64,000 nt of DNA from Butyrivibrio fibrisolvens (GCF_037113525.1 NZ_CP146963.1:4340001-4404000), one strand, 5' to 3'. Shown: positions 16,736 through 26,227, counted from the stretch's first letter. Program-made: numbers and translations. The notes: generated by a model from the letters alone, not told the origin.

Positions 16736-17593
16736 TCATTCTTTTACAGCACCGACATTTACGCCCTTAACAAAGTACTTCTGAAGGAATGGATATGCTG
16801 CCATGAAAGGAAGAATAGCGCATACGATAGCTGCATAGTAAAGTGTCTCCTGGGCTACATTGTACTGTGTTGTCGGTGTATCACCATCCATGATCATGAC
16901 ACGAAGCTGATACTGGAAGTTAACGAGTTTAGTATTAGTAATATAAATCTGAACTGTGCTGTAGTCATTCCATACAGTAACTGCAAACATAAGACCGATT
17001 GATGCAAGTGCTGCCTTGGAAAGAGGAAGTACTATCTTGAAGAAGATTCCCATAGGGCTGCAGCCGTCAATCTTGGCAGCTTCATAAAGTGATCCTGGGA
17101 TTCCTTCGAAGAAGTTCTTCATAAGTACAAGGTTATATACATTCATACCATGCTTGAAAACAAGGATCCATGTGTTATCAACAAGACCAAGCTGCTTCAT
17201 GACAAGGTATTCAGGGATCATACCACCGGAGAAGATCATTGTCACAAGAAGGAAATATGAGAAAAATGTTCTTCCGGGCATGTCATACTGGTTAAGTACA
17301 TAGCCACCAAGTGTTGACATTATAAGACCCACAAGTGTTCCTACTACTGTTGTCCATACTGAGTTCCAGAATGGAAGATAAAGCTTGGATGTTTCGAATA
17401 TAGTCTTATATCCAAGGATTGTAGGCTGTGTAGGCCAGAGCTTGAACTGGTAGATTCCGACAGCGTTGAAGGAATCTACTACAACCTTCCAAAGCGGAAT
17501 GATAATAATAAGTGAAATGATTATAAATACAAGATAGTTGACAACATCAAATGCATGTATGCCCGACTTCTTTCGTAATTGTGCTTTTGCCAT
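16736..17593 (-). CDS. Carbohydrate ABC transporter permease (YtcP/LplC type)
   Basis: Inner-membrane subunit of a CUT1-family sugar importer. It has 285 residues and six membrane segments. The cytoplasmic loop motif EAAKIDGCSPMGIFFKIVLP (EAAxxDG, the ATPase-coupling helix) lies around residue 188. It begins with a hydrophilic N-terminus and AAGGAGG upstream. It lies 15 bp after the other permease. The order binding protein, permease, permease without an ATPase gene is normal for YtcQ-YteP-YtcP oligo-rhamnogalacturonan importers, which borrow a shared MsmX-type ATPase. A pectic or related oligosaccharide is the likely cargo, from context. Confidence 0.9.
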   Translation of the reverse strand: MAKAQLRKKSGIHAFDVVNYLVFIIISLIIIIPLWKVVVDSFNAVGIYQFKLWPTQPTILGYKTIFETSKLYLPFWNSVWTTVVGTLVGLIMSTLGGYVLNQYDMPGRTFFSYFLLVTMIFSGGMIPEYLVMKQLGLVDNTWILVFKHGMNVYNLVLMKNFFEGIPGSLYEAAKIDGCSPMGIFFKIVLPLSKAALASIGLMFAVTVWNDYSTVQIYITNTKLVNFQYQLRVMIMDGDTPTTQYNVAQETLYYAAIVCAILPFMAAYPFLQKYFVKGVNVGAVKE

Positions 17594-17608
17594 AATTCCG
17601 CGACCTCC

Positions 17609-18568
17609 TTAAATAATACCGCGTCCGCGGACTTTTTTACTTGCAAAGTTACTCAGCAGCATGAGAATACCACCGACAACTGATTTGAATAGACCAACTG
17701 CAGTAGTATAACCATAGTCAGGAATGAACTGCAGGAATGTCTGACGATATATATAAGTGGAGATAACATCTGCTACATCGTATACTCGTGAGTTATAGAG
17801 AACGAATACAGGCTCGAAGATATTAAGAACCTTAGCTATGTTCAGGATGAGTACGATGATAATAGTATTAGCAAGTTCAGGAACTGTTACATACCAGATC
17901 TTCTGAAGTCTTGTGGCACCGTCAATATCTGCGGCTTCGTAGATCTCAGGATTGATACCTGCAAGAGTTGCAAGGAAGATAACTGTTCCCCAACCTGTCT
18001 CTTTCCACATATTGATCAAATAGAAAATAGGTCTCCACATCTTAGTTGAATGGAGGAAATCAATGCTAGTTGAGATAACTCCCCATTCTTTTAAAGTCTC
18101 ATTGATGAAACCTGTTGATGAATTGGATAAGAAAAGAGTGAAGATAGCTGCTACAACCGCATATGACATAAAGTGCGGAAGGTAAATAACTGTCTGGAAT
18201 GCTTTCTTGGCAATTATATTACCCATTTCATTAAGGAAAACAGAAATAATAACAGCTGCAAATGTGTTAATAAGTAGTTTTGCTATAGAAATAATAAGTG
18301 TGTTTTTAAGTGCTGACCAGAACTCTGCTTTTGCAAACATTATCTGGAAGTTTTCAATACCAACCCAATGGATATTCTTGAGCTTGTAGCTGTAGAAAGA
18401 ATATCTTACACCAAGCATGGGCCAGTAATACATGATGATAACAAAAACGAATACCGGAAGGAACATGAGGTAATAACCTCTTGAATTCCATATTCGCTGT
18501 CCCAGAGGCTTCTTGTTTCTAACCGCGCCTCCAAGAGCAAGATCAGCCTGCTTATACTTTTTACTCAT
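17609..18568 (-). CDS. Carbohydrate ABC transporter permease (YteP/LplB type)
   Basis: Second membrane subunit of the importer, 319 residues from the ATG at 18568, which has AAAGGAAA upstream; a frame start at 18604 has no support. It has a polar N-terminus, six membrane helices, and the coupling motif EIYEAADIDGATRLQKIWYV in the second half. The YMLFLPVFVFVIIMYYWPM first helix is typical of LplB. It follows the binding-protein gene after a strong terminator-like hairpin, which would keep permease levels below those of the binding protein. Confidence 0.9.
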   Translation of the reverse strand: MSKKYKQADLALGGAVRNKKPLGQRIWNSRGYYLMFLPVFVFVIIMYYWPMLGVRYSFYSYKLKNIHWVGIENFQIMFAKAEFWSALKNTLIISIAKLLINTFAAVIISVFLNEMGNIIAKKAFQTVIYLPHFMSYAVVAAIFTLFLSNSSTGFINETLKEWGVISTSIDFLHSTKMWRPIFYLINMWKETGWGTVIFLATLAGINPEIYEAADIDGATRLQKIWYVTVPELANTIIIVLILNIAKVLNIFEPVFVLYNSRVYDVADVISTYIYRQTFLQFIPDYGYTTAVGLFKSVVGGILMLLSNFASKKVRGRGII

Positions 18569-18618
18569 AGTCTTGTATTTCCTTTCATAATGCAGTAAAC
18601 ACATGTGCTGTTTTTTCA

Positions 18619-18655
18619 GAAAAAATCCTGCCTCCGTATAAACGCGAGGCAGGAT
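18619..18655 (-). terminator. Terminator/attenuator between binding protein and permeases
   Basis: A perfect 10-bp stem ATCCTGCCTC / GAGGCAGGAT (18625-18655) followed on the minus strand by a T run to about 18619. It lies in the middle of the importer operon, so it is probably partial and sets the protein ratio. Confidence 0.85.
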
Positions 18656-18706
18656 CAGAATTTCTGAATCTTACAGCCTTTTTACCTCAGCTCAGGTCGT
18701 ATGAAT

Positions 18707-20350
18707 TTACTGAGCGTTAAGTTCTTCAAGAATCGTTGCAGAAGCATCACCATACTTGTCGACATAGTTCTGAACTGCCTGCTCAGGTGTGATCTCACCT
18801 ACTACTGCCTGATTCATCCAAGTTGTCTTATCTGTTACCATATCTGCTTCGTAGTTTGTAAGAGTTTCACTGGAAGCTGCTGCAGGAGCATCTACGCAGT
18901 TCTCTGTGAAGAACTGGTTACCTTCAACAACAAGTTCTGTGTTATCTGCATAACCATTTGTCAGAGGTGCGATTACAAGGTTTGCATCAAGGAAGTTCTT
19001 CTTCCATACTGTGTTCTCATCGTTAGGAGACTGCTTAAGGTGGAATTCACCTTCTGCATAGCTGTAATCCTTAGCATCATCTGTTCCAGCATTAGTTGTA
19101 AACTCTTCAGCTTCTGTTGACCAGTGAACGCCCTCTGCACCATATGTCCAGAGAGTCTGTACCTTGTCACCATCAAGCATTGTATCGAAGAGGATATCGA
19201 AGATAGCCTGCTCACGAGCGCTGTCTCCATCACCGTCATCTGTGATTGTAAGAACAGGAGCTTCTCTGTTAAGGTATCCGCCCCAGCTGTCCTTGATCTC
19301 CTTGATAGGAGCAAGCTCTACAAGTTCAGAATCAACTTCATTACCAATGAGCTTATCTGTAAGTGTCTGATACCATGTACCAGCCCAGTATGTGAATACA
19401 CCTGAAGATGTTGACTGATCATTGGAGAACCACTTCTCACGAGCCTGCTTAGTACCAGCTTCCTCTGTATCAGGATCGATAACGCCATCTTTGTAACCCT
19501 GGTTAAGTCTTGCAAGAGCGTCGATTGTAGCCTGTTCTGTGAAACCATCTACCCATACACCGTCAGCATTCTGATAGAATGAAGGATATGCATCCTGCCA
19601 GAACTCAGGCATGTAGTTAATATAAGGAGCTTCATCAAGCTTACCATAGCCGGCAGCGATAACACCGTATGTACCAGCTGATCCGTTTCCATCAGGATCA
19701 TCATTTGTGAAAGCCTGAAGCATCTTGTAATATGAATCGAAATCTGTAACTGAAGCTGCATCAATTCCTACAGCATCAAGCCATGCCTTCTTAACATAAG
19801 TAACACATCCGTTACCATATGTAGGAGCGAATCCGTAAAGAGCTCCTGATGAAGTCTTAAGATTCTCATTGATCTTATCAAGTGTCAGGCGTGACTGGAA
19901 TTCAGCGTTGTCATATGCATTAGCCATATCCCAGAGAAGACCTGTTGTCTGATACTGTCTAAGCATTGTTGCGCTCATGATAAGAGCATCAGGATATTCG
20001 CCATCACCAGGCTCACCTGTTGTAAGGAGACGTGAAACTGTTCCTGAATAGTCGGAGTGATCAAGCTGTGTGATGTTAAGATCTACATGATAGCCAACCT
20101 TCTCTTCGATAGCTGCTTCCCACTGCTCTACGAACTCAGCCTGTCCTGCATCGACTGTAGCTGTAAGAGTACCATCAAATACAAGATTGATCTGTGTAAG
20201 CTGATAATCGCTACCAGCTTCTGTACCTGAACCACTTGTGTTACTAGCGGACTGTGTCGGATCTCCCCCATTACTCTCGGTGGATGTGCATCCTGCAAGT
20301 GTTCCTATCATTGCTGCTGAGAGAAGCAATGATATCGCTTTCTTTTTCAT
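18707..20350 (-). CDS. Extracellular sugar-binding lipoprotein of ABC importer
   Basis: Captures oligosaccharide at the cell surface and delivers it to the two permeases. The 547-residue protein has a lipoprotein signal peptide with lipobox LAGC at about residues 18-21, then a Ser/Thr/Gly-rich linker, then a mature domain of about 500 residues. Large size and sequence (YGFAPTYGNGCVTYVKKAWLDA, DPDGNGSAGTYGV with an EF-hand-like calcium loop) match the YtcQ/LipO group of binding proteins. GGAGG precedes the ATG. The promoter has a TGTAAGCGTTTTCA site, so carbon-source control is likely. Confidence 0.92.
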   Translation of the reverse strand: MKKKAISLLLSAAMIGTLAGCTSTESNGGDPTQSASNTSGSGTEAGSDYQLTQINLVFDGTLTATVDAGQAEFVEQWEAAIEEKVGYHVDLNITQLDHSDYSGTVSRLLTTGEPGDGEYPDALIMSATMLRQYQTTGLLWDMANAYDNAEFQSRLTLDKINENLKTSSGALYGFAPTYGNGCVTYVKKAWLDAVGIDAASVTDFDSYYKMLQAFTNDDPDGNGSAGTYGVIAAGYGKLDEAPYINYMPEFWQDAYPSFYQNADGVWVDGFTEQATIDALARLNQGYKDGVIDPDTEEAGTKQAREKWFSNDQSTSSGVFTYWAGTWYQTLTDKLIGNEVDSELVELAPIKEIKDSWGGYLNREAPVLTITDDGDGDSAREQAIFDILFDTMLDGDKVQTLWTYGAEGVHWSTEAEEFTTNAGTDDAKDYSYAEGEFHLKQSPNDENTVWKKNFLDANLVIAPLTNGYADNTELVVEGNQFFTENCVDAPAAASSETLTNYEADMVTDKTTWMNQAVVGEITPEQAVQNYVDKYGDASATILEELNAQ

Positions 20351-20823
20351 AAAATTACCCTCCTTAATATGTAAGAAATGTAAGCGTTTTCAATACCTCA
20401 TGTGTTTAATTTAGCATGTAGAAAATAGTATTTCAAGCTATATTTTCATAAATAATTGCCAAAAATGCAAAGTAGTTCAAAGAATCCCGTATTTTTCAGC
20501 GTTTGCAGCCCCAACTGCATCCTAGACCACCTTTTATCGCTCTCTAAAAAACGAAACAACCGCGAAAATATTTGTGTTTTTTATAAATTATTGCGAAAAA
20601 CACCCCCTATTAATTATGCATTTTCACATATTTTATTCGTCAATTTTAACAATAAAAAATCGCCAAAAAGATGGTTGTAAGCAGTTACGTTTACCCCTAA
20701 ATCAGCTTGTTTTGATCAGTAATTTTTGTAATCTCTTTCACAGATTTTCAAAAAAAATTAAAAACCTGTTCATTACTGTATTTATTACCCTAAATAGTCT
20801 CTTACAATCGCAATACTTATTTT
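20351..20823. other. Long intergenic region before the importer operon
   Basis: 473 bp, AT-rich, with no credible gene. It contains the importer promoter and cre-like site (20379-20436) and a second weaker operator-like sequence TGTAAGCAGTTACG (20676-20689). The remainder (20440-20660) shows no clear repeat or hairpin. No strong terminator for the upstream GH43 gene is visible. Confidence 0.6.
20379..20436 (-). promoter_or_regulatory. Importer promoter with cre/LacI-type operator
   Basis: On the minus strand: TTGAAA (20431-20436), a 17-bp spacer, and an extended -10 TGC-TAAATT (20408-20413). Downstream, plus-strand TGTAAGCGTTTTCA (20379-20392) fits the CcpA cre consensus at every position and resembles the TGTAAG palindromes at 2975 and 16444. 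Confidence 0.72.
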
Positions 20824-22908
20824 TTATTCTTCACTTCTTCTTATAAATATATGTGTATTATTGCCAAATACATAGGCGCCGATCATAGCAGATGTAAATC
20901 TCTTGCCCTTGGACAATCCTTCGGAGCATATGCCAGTCACATCTTTGGCAGTATACAGACATCCTCCATTAAGAAGGAACATCCTTTGGGTATTATCTGT
21001 TATAAGCGTGAACGTATTTTCTGATATATCTTCTATATTAAATATATGCTCATAAATATACCTGTCATCTCTATACTCTGTGATCACAGCTTTGGTACAT
21101 CCATCTTGCTTTCTAAGTCCAAATTTGATATAGGAATTCTCATCATAATATAAAGTCATCCCGGCTTCTTCATGATCCAAAAGGCCATTTGGACTTATCA
21201 TCTGTATCTCATCCCTGCAGACAAGGTCTTTTTGATTATATACAGCAAAACTCCTGCAACCAATGTCACACAGATCTCTCCCATCTCCTTTGATCATGAC
21301 AGAACTGTCCTGCCTAACATCTACAAACTTTTTATCCGCAGTTCTTGCAAAGAGCCATCCTGCAATAGCGGGAATAGAAGTACATCCCTGTACTTCTGGG
21401 CATTCCCCTTTACGTCCTGTAATGGCGGGAATAGTCATATTATGTTTTCCGTCATCCGGAATTTTGGGTTCTTTAGCAACATAGGAAGAATCCTTGCGAT
21501 CATATGGGAGCTTGGCTATATAAGAAGGACCCTTGCGCATATTTACAATAGGCCAGCCGTCCGCTGTCCATGTGATCTTGTCAAGAGCTGTCTCTCTTCC
21601 AAGCATTCCCCATTTACCATCTATCATCCTCTCACACAGATATACCATGTACCAGTTGCCATCCTGCGTCATAACAGGCTTGCCATGACCGCAGCACTGG
21701 ATAGGGGCTATAGGATCTTTTTGCGTCATGATAGGATTGTAAGGGCAGTTCTCATAAGGACCTTTGAGATTCTTAGATCTAAGGACAGTGATCATGTGCC
21801 CTCTCCCGGTACCACCCTCAGCAAGGAAACAGTAATAATAACCGTCCTTTTTAATAAGATGCGGTCCCTCCGGAGCATGGCCTGACCAGCCGTAAGCTAT
21901 CATTTCAGGATCAGATAGTATCCGCTTTCCATCAGATGACACTTCCATAAGACATGCTCCTCTATTAAGAAGCATATATCTTCTTCCATCATCATCTGTA
22001 AAAAGAGACGGATCTATTCCACTAATATTATGGATCACAGGAGTATCATAAGGACCTTCCGGTCTATCCGAGCTTGTGACGATCTGAGTCTGCGGATATT
22101 CCATATCATCGTTGTTACGAAGGGTTGCGCAGATATAGAATCTACCATCATGATAACTTATATCCGGCGCCCAGAATCCCCTGCCACCTTCAAGCCTGCC
22201 AAGATGCTCCGATGCCCAGTCAGGATCTGTAACTGCATATCCAATGAGCTGCCAGTTGACAAGATCTTTGGAATGAGAAATCGGTATTCCGGGAAAATAG
22301 ATAAAGCTGGAGTTGACCATATAATAGTCATCTCCAACCCTTACTATGGAAGGATCTGCATGAAATGATCTCATGACCGGATTCCTGTAGGTATCACTCA
22401 GATCATAACCCAGATGTTCTTTCAAAAAAGTATATATATCTTTTTTGTTATCATTATTACTATCTTCATTATTGTCTTCATTACTATCCAAATTACTATC
22501 CAAATTACTATCCGAATTACTATTTTTATCTTTTGATTTAAAATAATATTCTTGATAGATATAATCCTGTGAGGCTTTGACAGATAGTCCGCCATATACT
22601 GCTTTCCCACCGGATGGCAGCATACCTAATGCTTCAAGATACAGTTCTTCTCCTGCAAGGTCATATGGAGTTATAAGCCATTCATCTGCATAGGTAGGAT
22701 CCATCTGGCAGCTAAGCACCAGATATCTTACTATTTCAAGATTACCTCCAAGAACCGCATAGTGAAGCACGCTCCTTCCATGCTCATCAGTATCTTCAAG
22801 ATTCAGACCATGACGTGTCTTTTGTTTTACAAGTTCAAGATCACCGCTAAGAGCTGCCTCAATTCCTTCTTTAAAGCCTTTTTCTGATTTCGAAGAATAA
22901 ATATTCAT
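20824..22908 (-). CDS. GH43 family glycosidase with N-terminal ankyrin-type repeats
   Basis: Predicted cytoplasmic arabinofuranosidase/xylosidase-type enzyme, 694 residues with no signal peptide. Residues about 10-100 form ankyrin-like repeats (TDEHGRSVLHYAVLGGNLEI is a canonical unit). A linker of about 30 residues rich in Asn, Asp and Ser follows, partly encoded by a 12-bp tandem repeat. The five-bladed GH43 domain begins near residue 175: general base Asp in HADPSIV (about 185), the pKa-modulating Asp in GIDPSLF, and the acid Glu in APEGPHLI. A beta-sandwich C-terminal domain completes it. GAGG lies 5 bp before the ATG at 22908; the GTG at 22926 is less likely. Ankyrin fusion to GH43 is unusual. 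Confidence 0.88.
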   Translation of the reverse strand: MNIYSSKSEKGFKEGIEAALSGDLELVKQKTRHGLNLEDTDEHGRSVLHYAVLGGNLEIVRYLVLSCQMDPTYADEWLITPYDLAGEELYLEALGMLPSGGKAVYGGLSVKASQDYIYQEYYFKSKDKNSNSDSNLDSNLDSNEDNNEDSNNDNKKDIYTFLKEHLGYDLSDTYRNPVMRSFHADPSIVRVGDDYYMVNSSFIYFPGIPISHSKDLVNWQLIGYAVTDPDWASEHLGRLEGGRGFWAPDISYHDGRFYICATLRNNDDMEYPQTQIVTSSDRPEGPYDTPVIHNISGIDPSLFTDDDGRRYMLLNRGACLMEVSSDGKRILSDPEMIAYGWSGHAPEGPHLIKKDGYYYCFLAEGGTGRGHMITVLRSKNLKGPYENCPYNPIMTQKDPIAPIQCCGHGKPVMTQDGNWYMVYLCERMIDGKWGMLGRETALDKITWTADGWPIVNMRKGPSYIAKLPYDRKDSSYVAKEPKIPDDGKHNMTIPAITGRKGECPEVQGCTSIPAIAGWLFARTADKKFVDVRQDSSVMIKGDGRDLCDIGCRSFAVYNQKDLVCRDEIQMISPNGLLDHEEAGMTLYYDENSYIKFGLRKQDGCTKAVITEYRDDRYIYEHIFNIEDISENTFTLITDNTQRMFLLNGGCLYTAKDVTGICSEGLSKGKRFTSAMIGAYVFGNNTHIFIRRSEE
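22476..22520. repeat. 12-bp tandem repeat coding the Asn/Asp/Ser linker
   Basis: About three copies of TTACTATCCAAA (last copy with G) give the repeated Asp-Ser-Asn-Leu peptide in the ankyrin-GH43 linker. Whole-codon units mean that copy-number change would alter linker length without a frameshift. Confidence 0.7.
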
Positions 22909-22970
22909 AAACACCTCGTATCGCACCTAAAATAAATAGTAGTTTGAGTTAACCACTTTAAGCTGTGATC

Positions 22971-24497
22971 TTATTGTTCTTTCGCCGTATCATCTGTAAT
23001 ATATACCCAGTCATATCTACCATAGCCATTGCCACTTCCTTTATTATTCATATTGGCTGACCAAAGGCATATCTTGGCGCCTGTCCAGGTCGCTCTTTCA
23101 AGCGTCTGAGTCCTGCCAAGATCCGTATAGCTTACTCCATCAAGAGAATAATAGTAGTTATAAGATTTATCTTCTTTTACTACTATCTTAATGAAAACAT
23201 GGGCAGCGTCTACAAGCTGGATATCACAGCAGTCTTCCACGGCTTTACCTTCAAGCTCTTTATCAGTCACCTCTCCTTTGAACATGACGATATAATTTTT
23301 GCCCTGCATGCGCTTTATTCCTGCATAAGAATACTTTTGACCCAGGATACCGCAGGCGGCGATATCTCCCTCTTCACCAGGGTACAGATTTATTGATGTT
23401 TTTACTGTAAAAGCCTTGCTCTGAGGGATCTGAGTCAGTACGTTGCCCGCATACCACATAAGATTCTCTCTACTTTTATTAGGAACGCAGTACAGGATCA
23501 GATGACCATCATCAAGCTGATACCACTCTTCGTCGGGATTAGCCTGCCACTGCCACTGAAGGCCAAGCTTATCTTCCCTGAAGTCATCGGATGTTCTTAT
23601 TTTATATTGAGGTGCTCCTTCAACAGGATCTGACCACTCGTAAACAGGCTCGCCTATACCGTCACCGTCAAGATCACTTCCTATAAAAGGCCATCCGTTT
23701 ATAAAGCACATGGGCTGAAGATGGGTGATCCTTCCAAGTTCTCGTACATCCTGAAAATGAATAAACCAGTTTTTGCCATCAGGTGTATCAACCCATCCGC
23801 CCTGGTGAGGTCCATTAATGCCTGTGCAGCCCTGATGCATGACTATCTTATACTCGTAAGGACCGTGAATGTCGCGTGATCTAAGGCATGACTGCCAACC
23901 GGTCGCAACGCCTCCTGAAGGCATAAGAATATAGTAGTAATCATCCTTTTTATAGATCTTAGGGCCTTCAGTTGTAGGTGCAACCTGCTCTCCATCAAAG
24001 ATAAGCTCAGGTTCACCGCAAAGATGCGTACACTCAGGATCTATCTCAACAAGCATAAGCCTGTGCTTGATTCCGCACCGGCTTTTAGCATAGGCAAAAA
24101 CCATATATGCTTTCCCATCGTCATCCCATATAGGGCATGGATCGATCCAACCTTTGGATGTGCAGAGCATATTAAGCTCAAATTCGCCGTATGGATCCTT
24201 ACTTCTTGCAACCATGATCCCTTCATCAGGAAGGGGGATAAAAACAATAAAGGTATCGTCGTGATATCTTATGGACGGAGCCCAGGTTCCGGAACCGTGA
24301 GACGGTCTGTTATATTTTTCAAAAGGAAGCCTTGATACGCAGTAATTTATTATCTCCCAGTGAACAAGATCTTTGGAATGAAGAAGCGGAACTCCCGGAA
24401 GATATGTAAAAGATGATGCTACCATATAGAAATCTTCACCCACGCGTATCACGTCAGGATCAGAATAATCAGCATATAAAATAGGATTTTTATACAT
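22971..24497 (-). CDS. GH43 family glycosidase (xylosidase/arabinofuranosidase type)
   Basis: Cleaves terminal xylose or arabinose from oligosaccharides in the cytosol; no signal peptide. The 508-residue protein begins almost directly with the catalytic propeller: YSDPDVIRVG (general base Asp13), SKGWIDPCPIWDDDG (pKa-modulating Asp), TTEGPKIYKKDD (acid Glu). The C-terminal beta-sandwich domain of about 190 residues, starting near FREDKLGLQWQWQANPDEEW, is the usual GH43 accessory domain. GAGG lies before the ATG. It is followed 62 bp later by the ankyrin-GH43 gene, so the two form an operon. Confidence 0.92.
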   Translation of the reverse strand: MYKNPILYADYSDPDVIRVGEDFYMVASSFTYLPGVPLLHSKDLVHWEIINYCVSRLPFEKYNRPSHGSGTWAPSIRYHDDTFIVFIPLPDEGIMVARSKDPYGEFELNMLCTSKGWIDPCPIWDDDGKAYMVFAYAKSRCGIKHRLMLVEIDPECTHLCGEPELIFDGEQVAPTTEGPKIYKKDDYYYILMPSGGVATGWQSCLRSRDIHGPYEYKIVMHQGCTGINGPHQGGWVDTPDGKNWFIHFQDVRELGRITHLQPMCFINGWPFIGSDLDGDGIGEPVYEWSDPVEGAPQYKIRTSDDFREDKLGLQWQWQANPDEEWYQLDDGHLILYCVPNKSRENLMWYAGNVLTQIPQSKAFTVKTSINLYPGEEGDIAACGILGQKYSYAGIKRMQGKNYIVMFKGEVTDKELEGKAVEDCCDIQLVDAAHVFIKIVVKEDKSYNYYYSLDGVSYTDLGRTQTLERATWTGAKICLWSANMNNKGSGNGYGRYDWVYITDDTAKEQ

Positions 24498-24521
24498 ACT
24501 TAACCTCTTTTTATTATTTTT

Positions 24522-24572
24522 AAAAAACGCTTACTCTTTCTTTTTATTATTCCATTCTACCTCATTCACCAA
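24522..24572 (-). promoter_or_regulatory. GH43 operon promoter with TAAGCGTTTT-type operator
   Basis: On the minus strand: TTGGTG (24567-24572), a 17-bp spacer, TAATAA (24544-24549), then AGTAAGCGTTTTTT (24522-24535). The operator keeps the TAAGCGTTTT core of the importer site, with mismatches at its ends. Confidence 0.5.
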
Positions 24573-24763
24573 ATAACGTGGCTTTTTAAAAAATAAAATC
24601 CATTTCAGATTCCAAAATCAGTGTCCAAAATAAGGACATGACCACCCTGTCCAAACCCCTACAAACTCCGCTTGACATAAGGGTTGTGCTATGATAAGTT
24701 ATCGCAAGTGACACCTTTTTTCGGCTACATTATTAATATAAATTTTCAGGGAGTTACAGGGGT

Positions 24764-26227
24764 ATGGATTTAATCAGACAGCAACGCGCTCCAATCTGTG
24801 AAGCGCTTGAAAAGTTCCGTAAAAAAAGGGTTGTTCCCTTTGATGTTCCGGGACATAAAAGAGGCCGTGGTAATCCGGAGCTTACAAAGCTTCTCGGCCA
24901 GCAATGCGTAGGTATTGATGTTAACAGTATGAAACCGCTTGATAATCTTTGTAATCCGGTTTCAGTCATTGCAGAAGCTGAAGACCTCATGGCTGATGCT
25001 TTTGGCGCCGCACACGCATTCCTTATGGTAGGTGGTACGACCAGTGCTGTTCAGGCAATGGTCTTATCAGTATGCGCTGCAGGTGACAAGATCATCCTCC
25101 CTCGAAATGTTCATAAAAGCGTTATCAACGCACTTATTCTGTGCGGAGCAATTCCGGTATATGTAAAACCAAAGATTCACCCCGTCATCGGAGTAGCACT
25201 TGGAATGGAGGCAGATGCCCTTCTTGAAGCTATCAAGGCTAATCCCGATGCCAAGGCTGTACTTATAAATAATCCTACTTACTACGGAATATGTTCTGAT
25301 CTTGTAAAGCTTACCAAGATCGCACACGAACATGGTCTTAAGGTTTTATGTGATGAAGCTCATGGAACCCAGCTTTACTTTGCAGACGATCTTCCGATCG
25401 CAGGTATGAAGGCAGGCGCTGACATGGCTGCCATCTCCATGCACAAATCAGGCGGTTCTCTTACCCAGAGTTCTGTTCTTTTGATCGGTGAAAACATGGA
25501 TCAGGCTCATGTACGTCAGATCATAAACCTTACACAGACTACATCCGCAAGTTACCTTCTGCTTTCAAGCCTTGATATAAGCAGACGTAATCTCGCTCTT
25601 AGGGGCAAAGAATCTTTTGCCAAAGTTAAAGAGATGAGCGAATATGCAAGAAATGAGATCAATGCCATCGGTGATTACTATGCTTATGGCAAAGAACTCA
25701 TTGACGGATCAAGCGTATATGACTTTGATGTAACCAAGCTCTGCGTATTTACTAAACCGATCGGTCTTACAGGTATTGAGATATATGATCTTCTTCGTGA
25801 TGAGTATGATATCCAGATGGAGTTTGGTGATCTTGGTACTATCATGGCTTACATCTCAATCGGCGATCGTATGCAGGATATAGAGAGACTTGCAAGTGCT
25901 CTTTCTGATATAAGACGTCTTTATAAAAGAGATAAAGAGGACCTTGCATATGTTGATGCAGTTACTCCAAAGGTCGTATGTTCACCTCAGGAATCCTTCT
26001 ATGCAAAGAAGCAGTCTCTGCCGATACACAAAACAGCGGGCAGGGTATGCGGCGAATCAGTTATGTGTTATCCGCCGGGAATCCCGATCCTGTCACCGGG
26101 AGAGCTTATCACAGAAGACCTTATCGGCATGATCTTATATGCAAGAGACAAAGGCTGCAGCCTCCAGGGTATGGCAGATCCTTCAGCAGATAATATTCAG
26201 GTACTTGAGGGAGTACTCGGAGCTTAA
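24764..26227 (+). CDS. speA: Orn/Lys/Arg decarboxylase family protein, probable arginine decarboxylase
   Basis: PLP-dependent decarboxylase that starts polyamine synthesis, most likely arginine to agmatine; lysine or ornithine cannot be excluded. The 487-residue length fits the small Bacillus-type SpeA rather than the 700-residue degradative enzymes. Motifs: VPFDVPGHKRGRGNPEL near the N-terminus, FLMVGGTTSAVQAM, DEAHGTQLYF (cofactor-binding Asp) and SMHKSGGSLTQSSV (PLP Lys). GGGG precedes the ATG. It is followed after 27 bp by speE. Confidence 0.88.
   Translation: MDLIRQQRAPICEALEKFRKKRVVPFDVPGHKRGRGNPELTKLLGQQCVGIDVNSMKPLDNLCNPVSVIAEAEDLMADAFGAAHAFLMVGGTTSAVQAMVLSVCAAGDKIILPRNVHKSVINALILCGAIPVYVKPKIHPVIGVALGMEADALLEAIKANPDAKAVLINNPTYYGICSDLVKLTKIAHEHGLKVLCDEAHGTQLYFADDLPIAGMKAGADMAAISMHKSGGSLTQSSVLLIGENMDQAHVRQIINLTQTTSASYLLLSSLDISRRNLALRGKESFAKVKEMSEYARNEINAIGDYYAYGKELIDGSSVYDFDVTKLCVFTKPIGLTGIEIYDLLRDEYDIQMEFGDLGTIMAYISIGDRMQDIERLASALSDIRRLYKRDKEDLAYVDAVTPKVVCSPQESFYAKKQSLPIHKTAGRVCGESVMCYPPGIPILSPGELITEDLIGMILYARDKGCSLQGMADPSADNIQVLEGVLGA

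Noticed and set aside
22476..22520. CRISPR-like short repeats
   Set aside because: The 12-bp units are contiguous, without spacers, and lie in frame in a coding linker.
24672..24695. TTGACA and TATGAT upstream of the SpeA-type gene
   Set aside because: The spacer is only 12 bp, too short for a sigma-A promoter, so it is not annotated.
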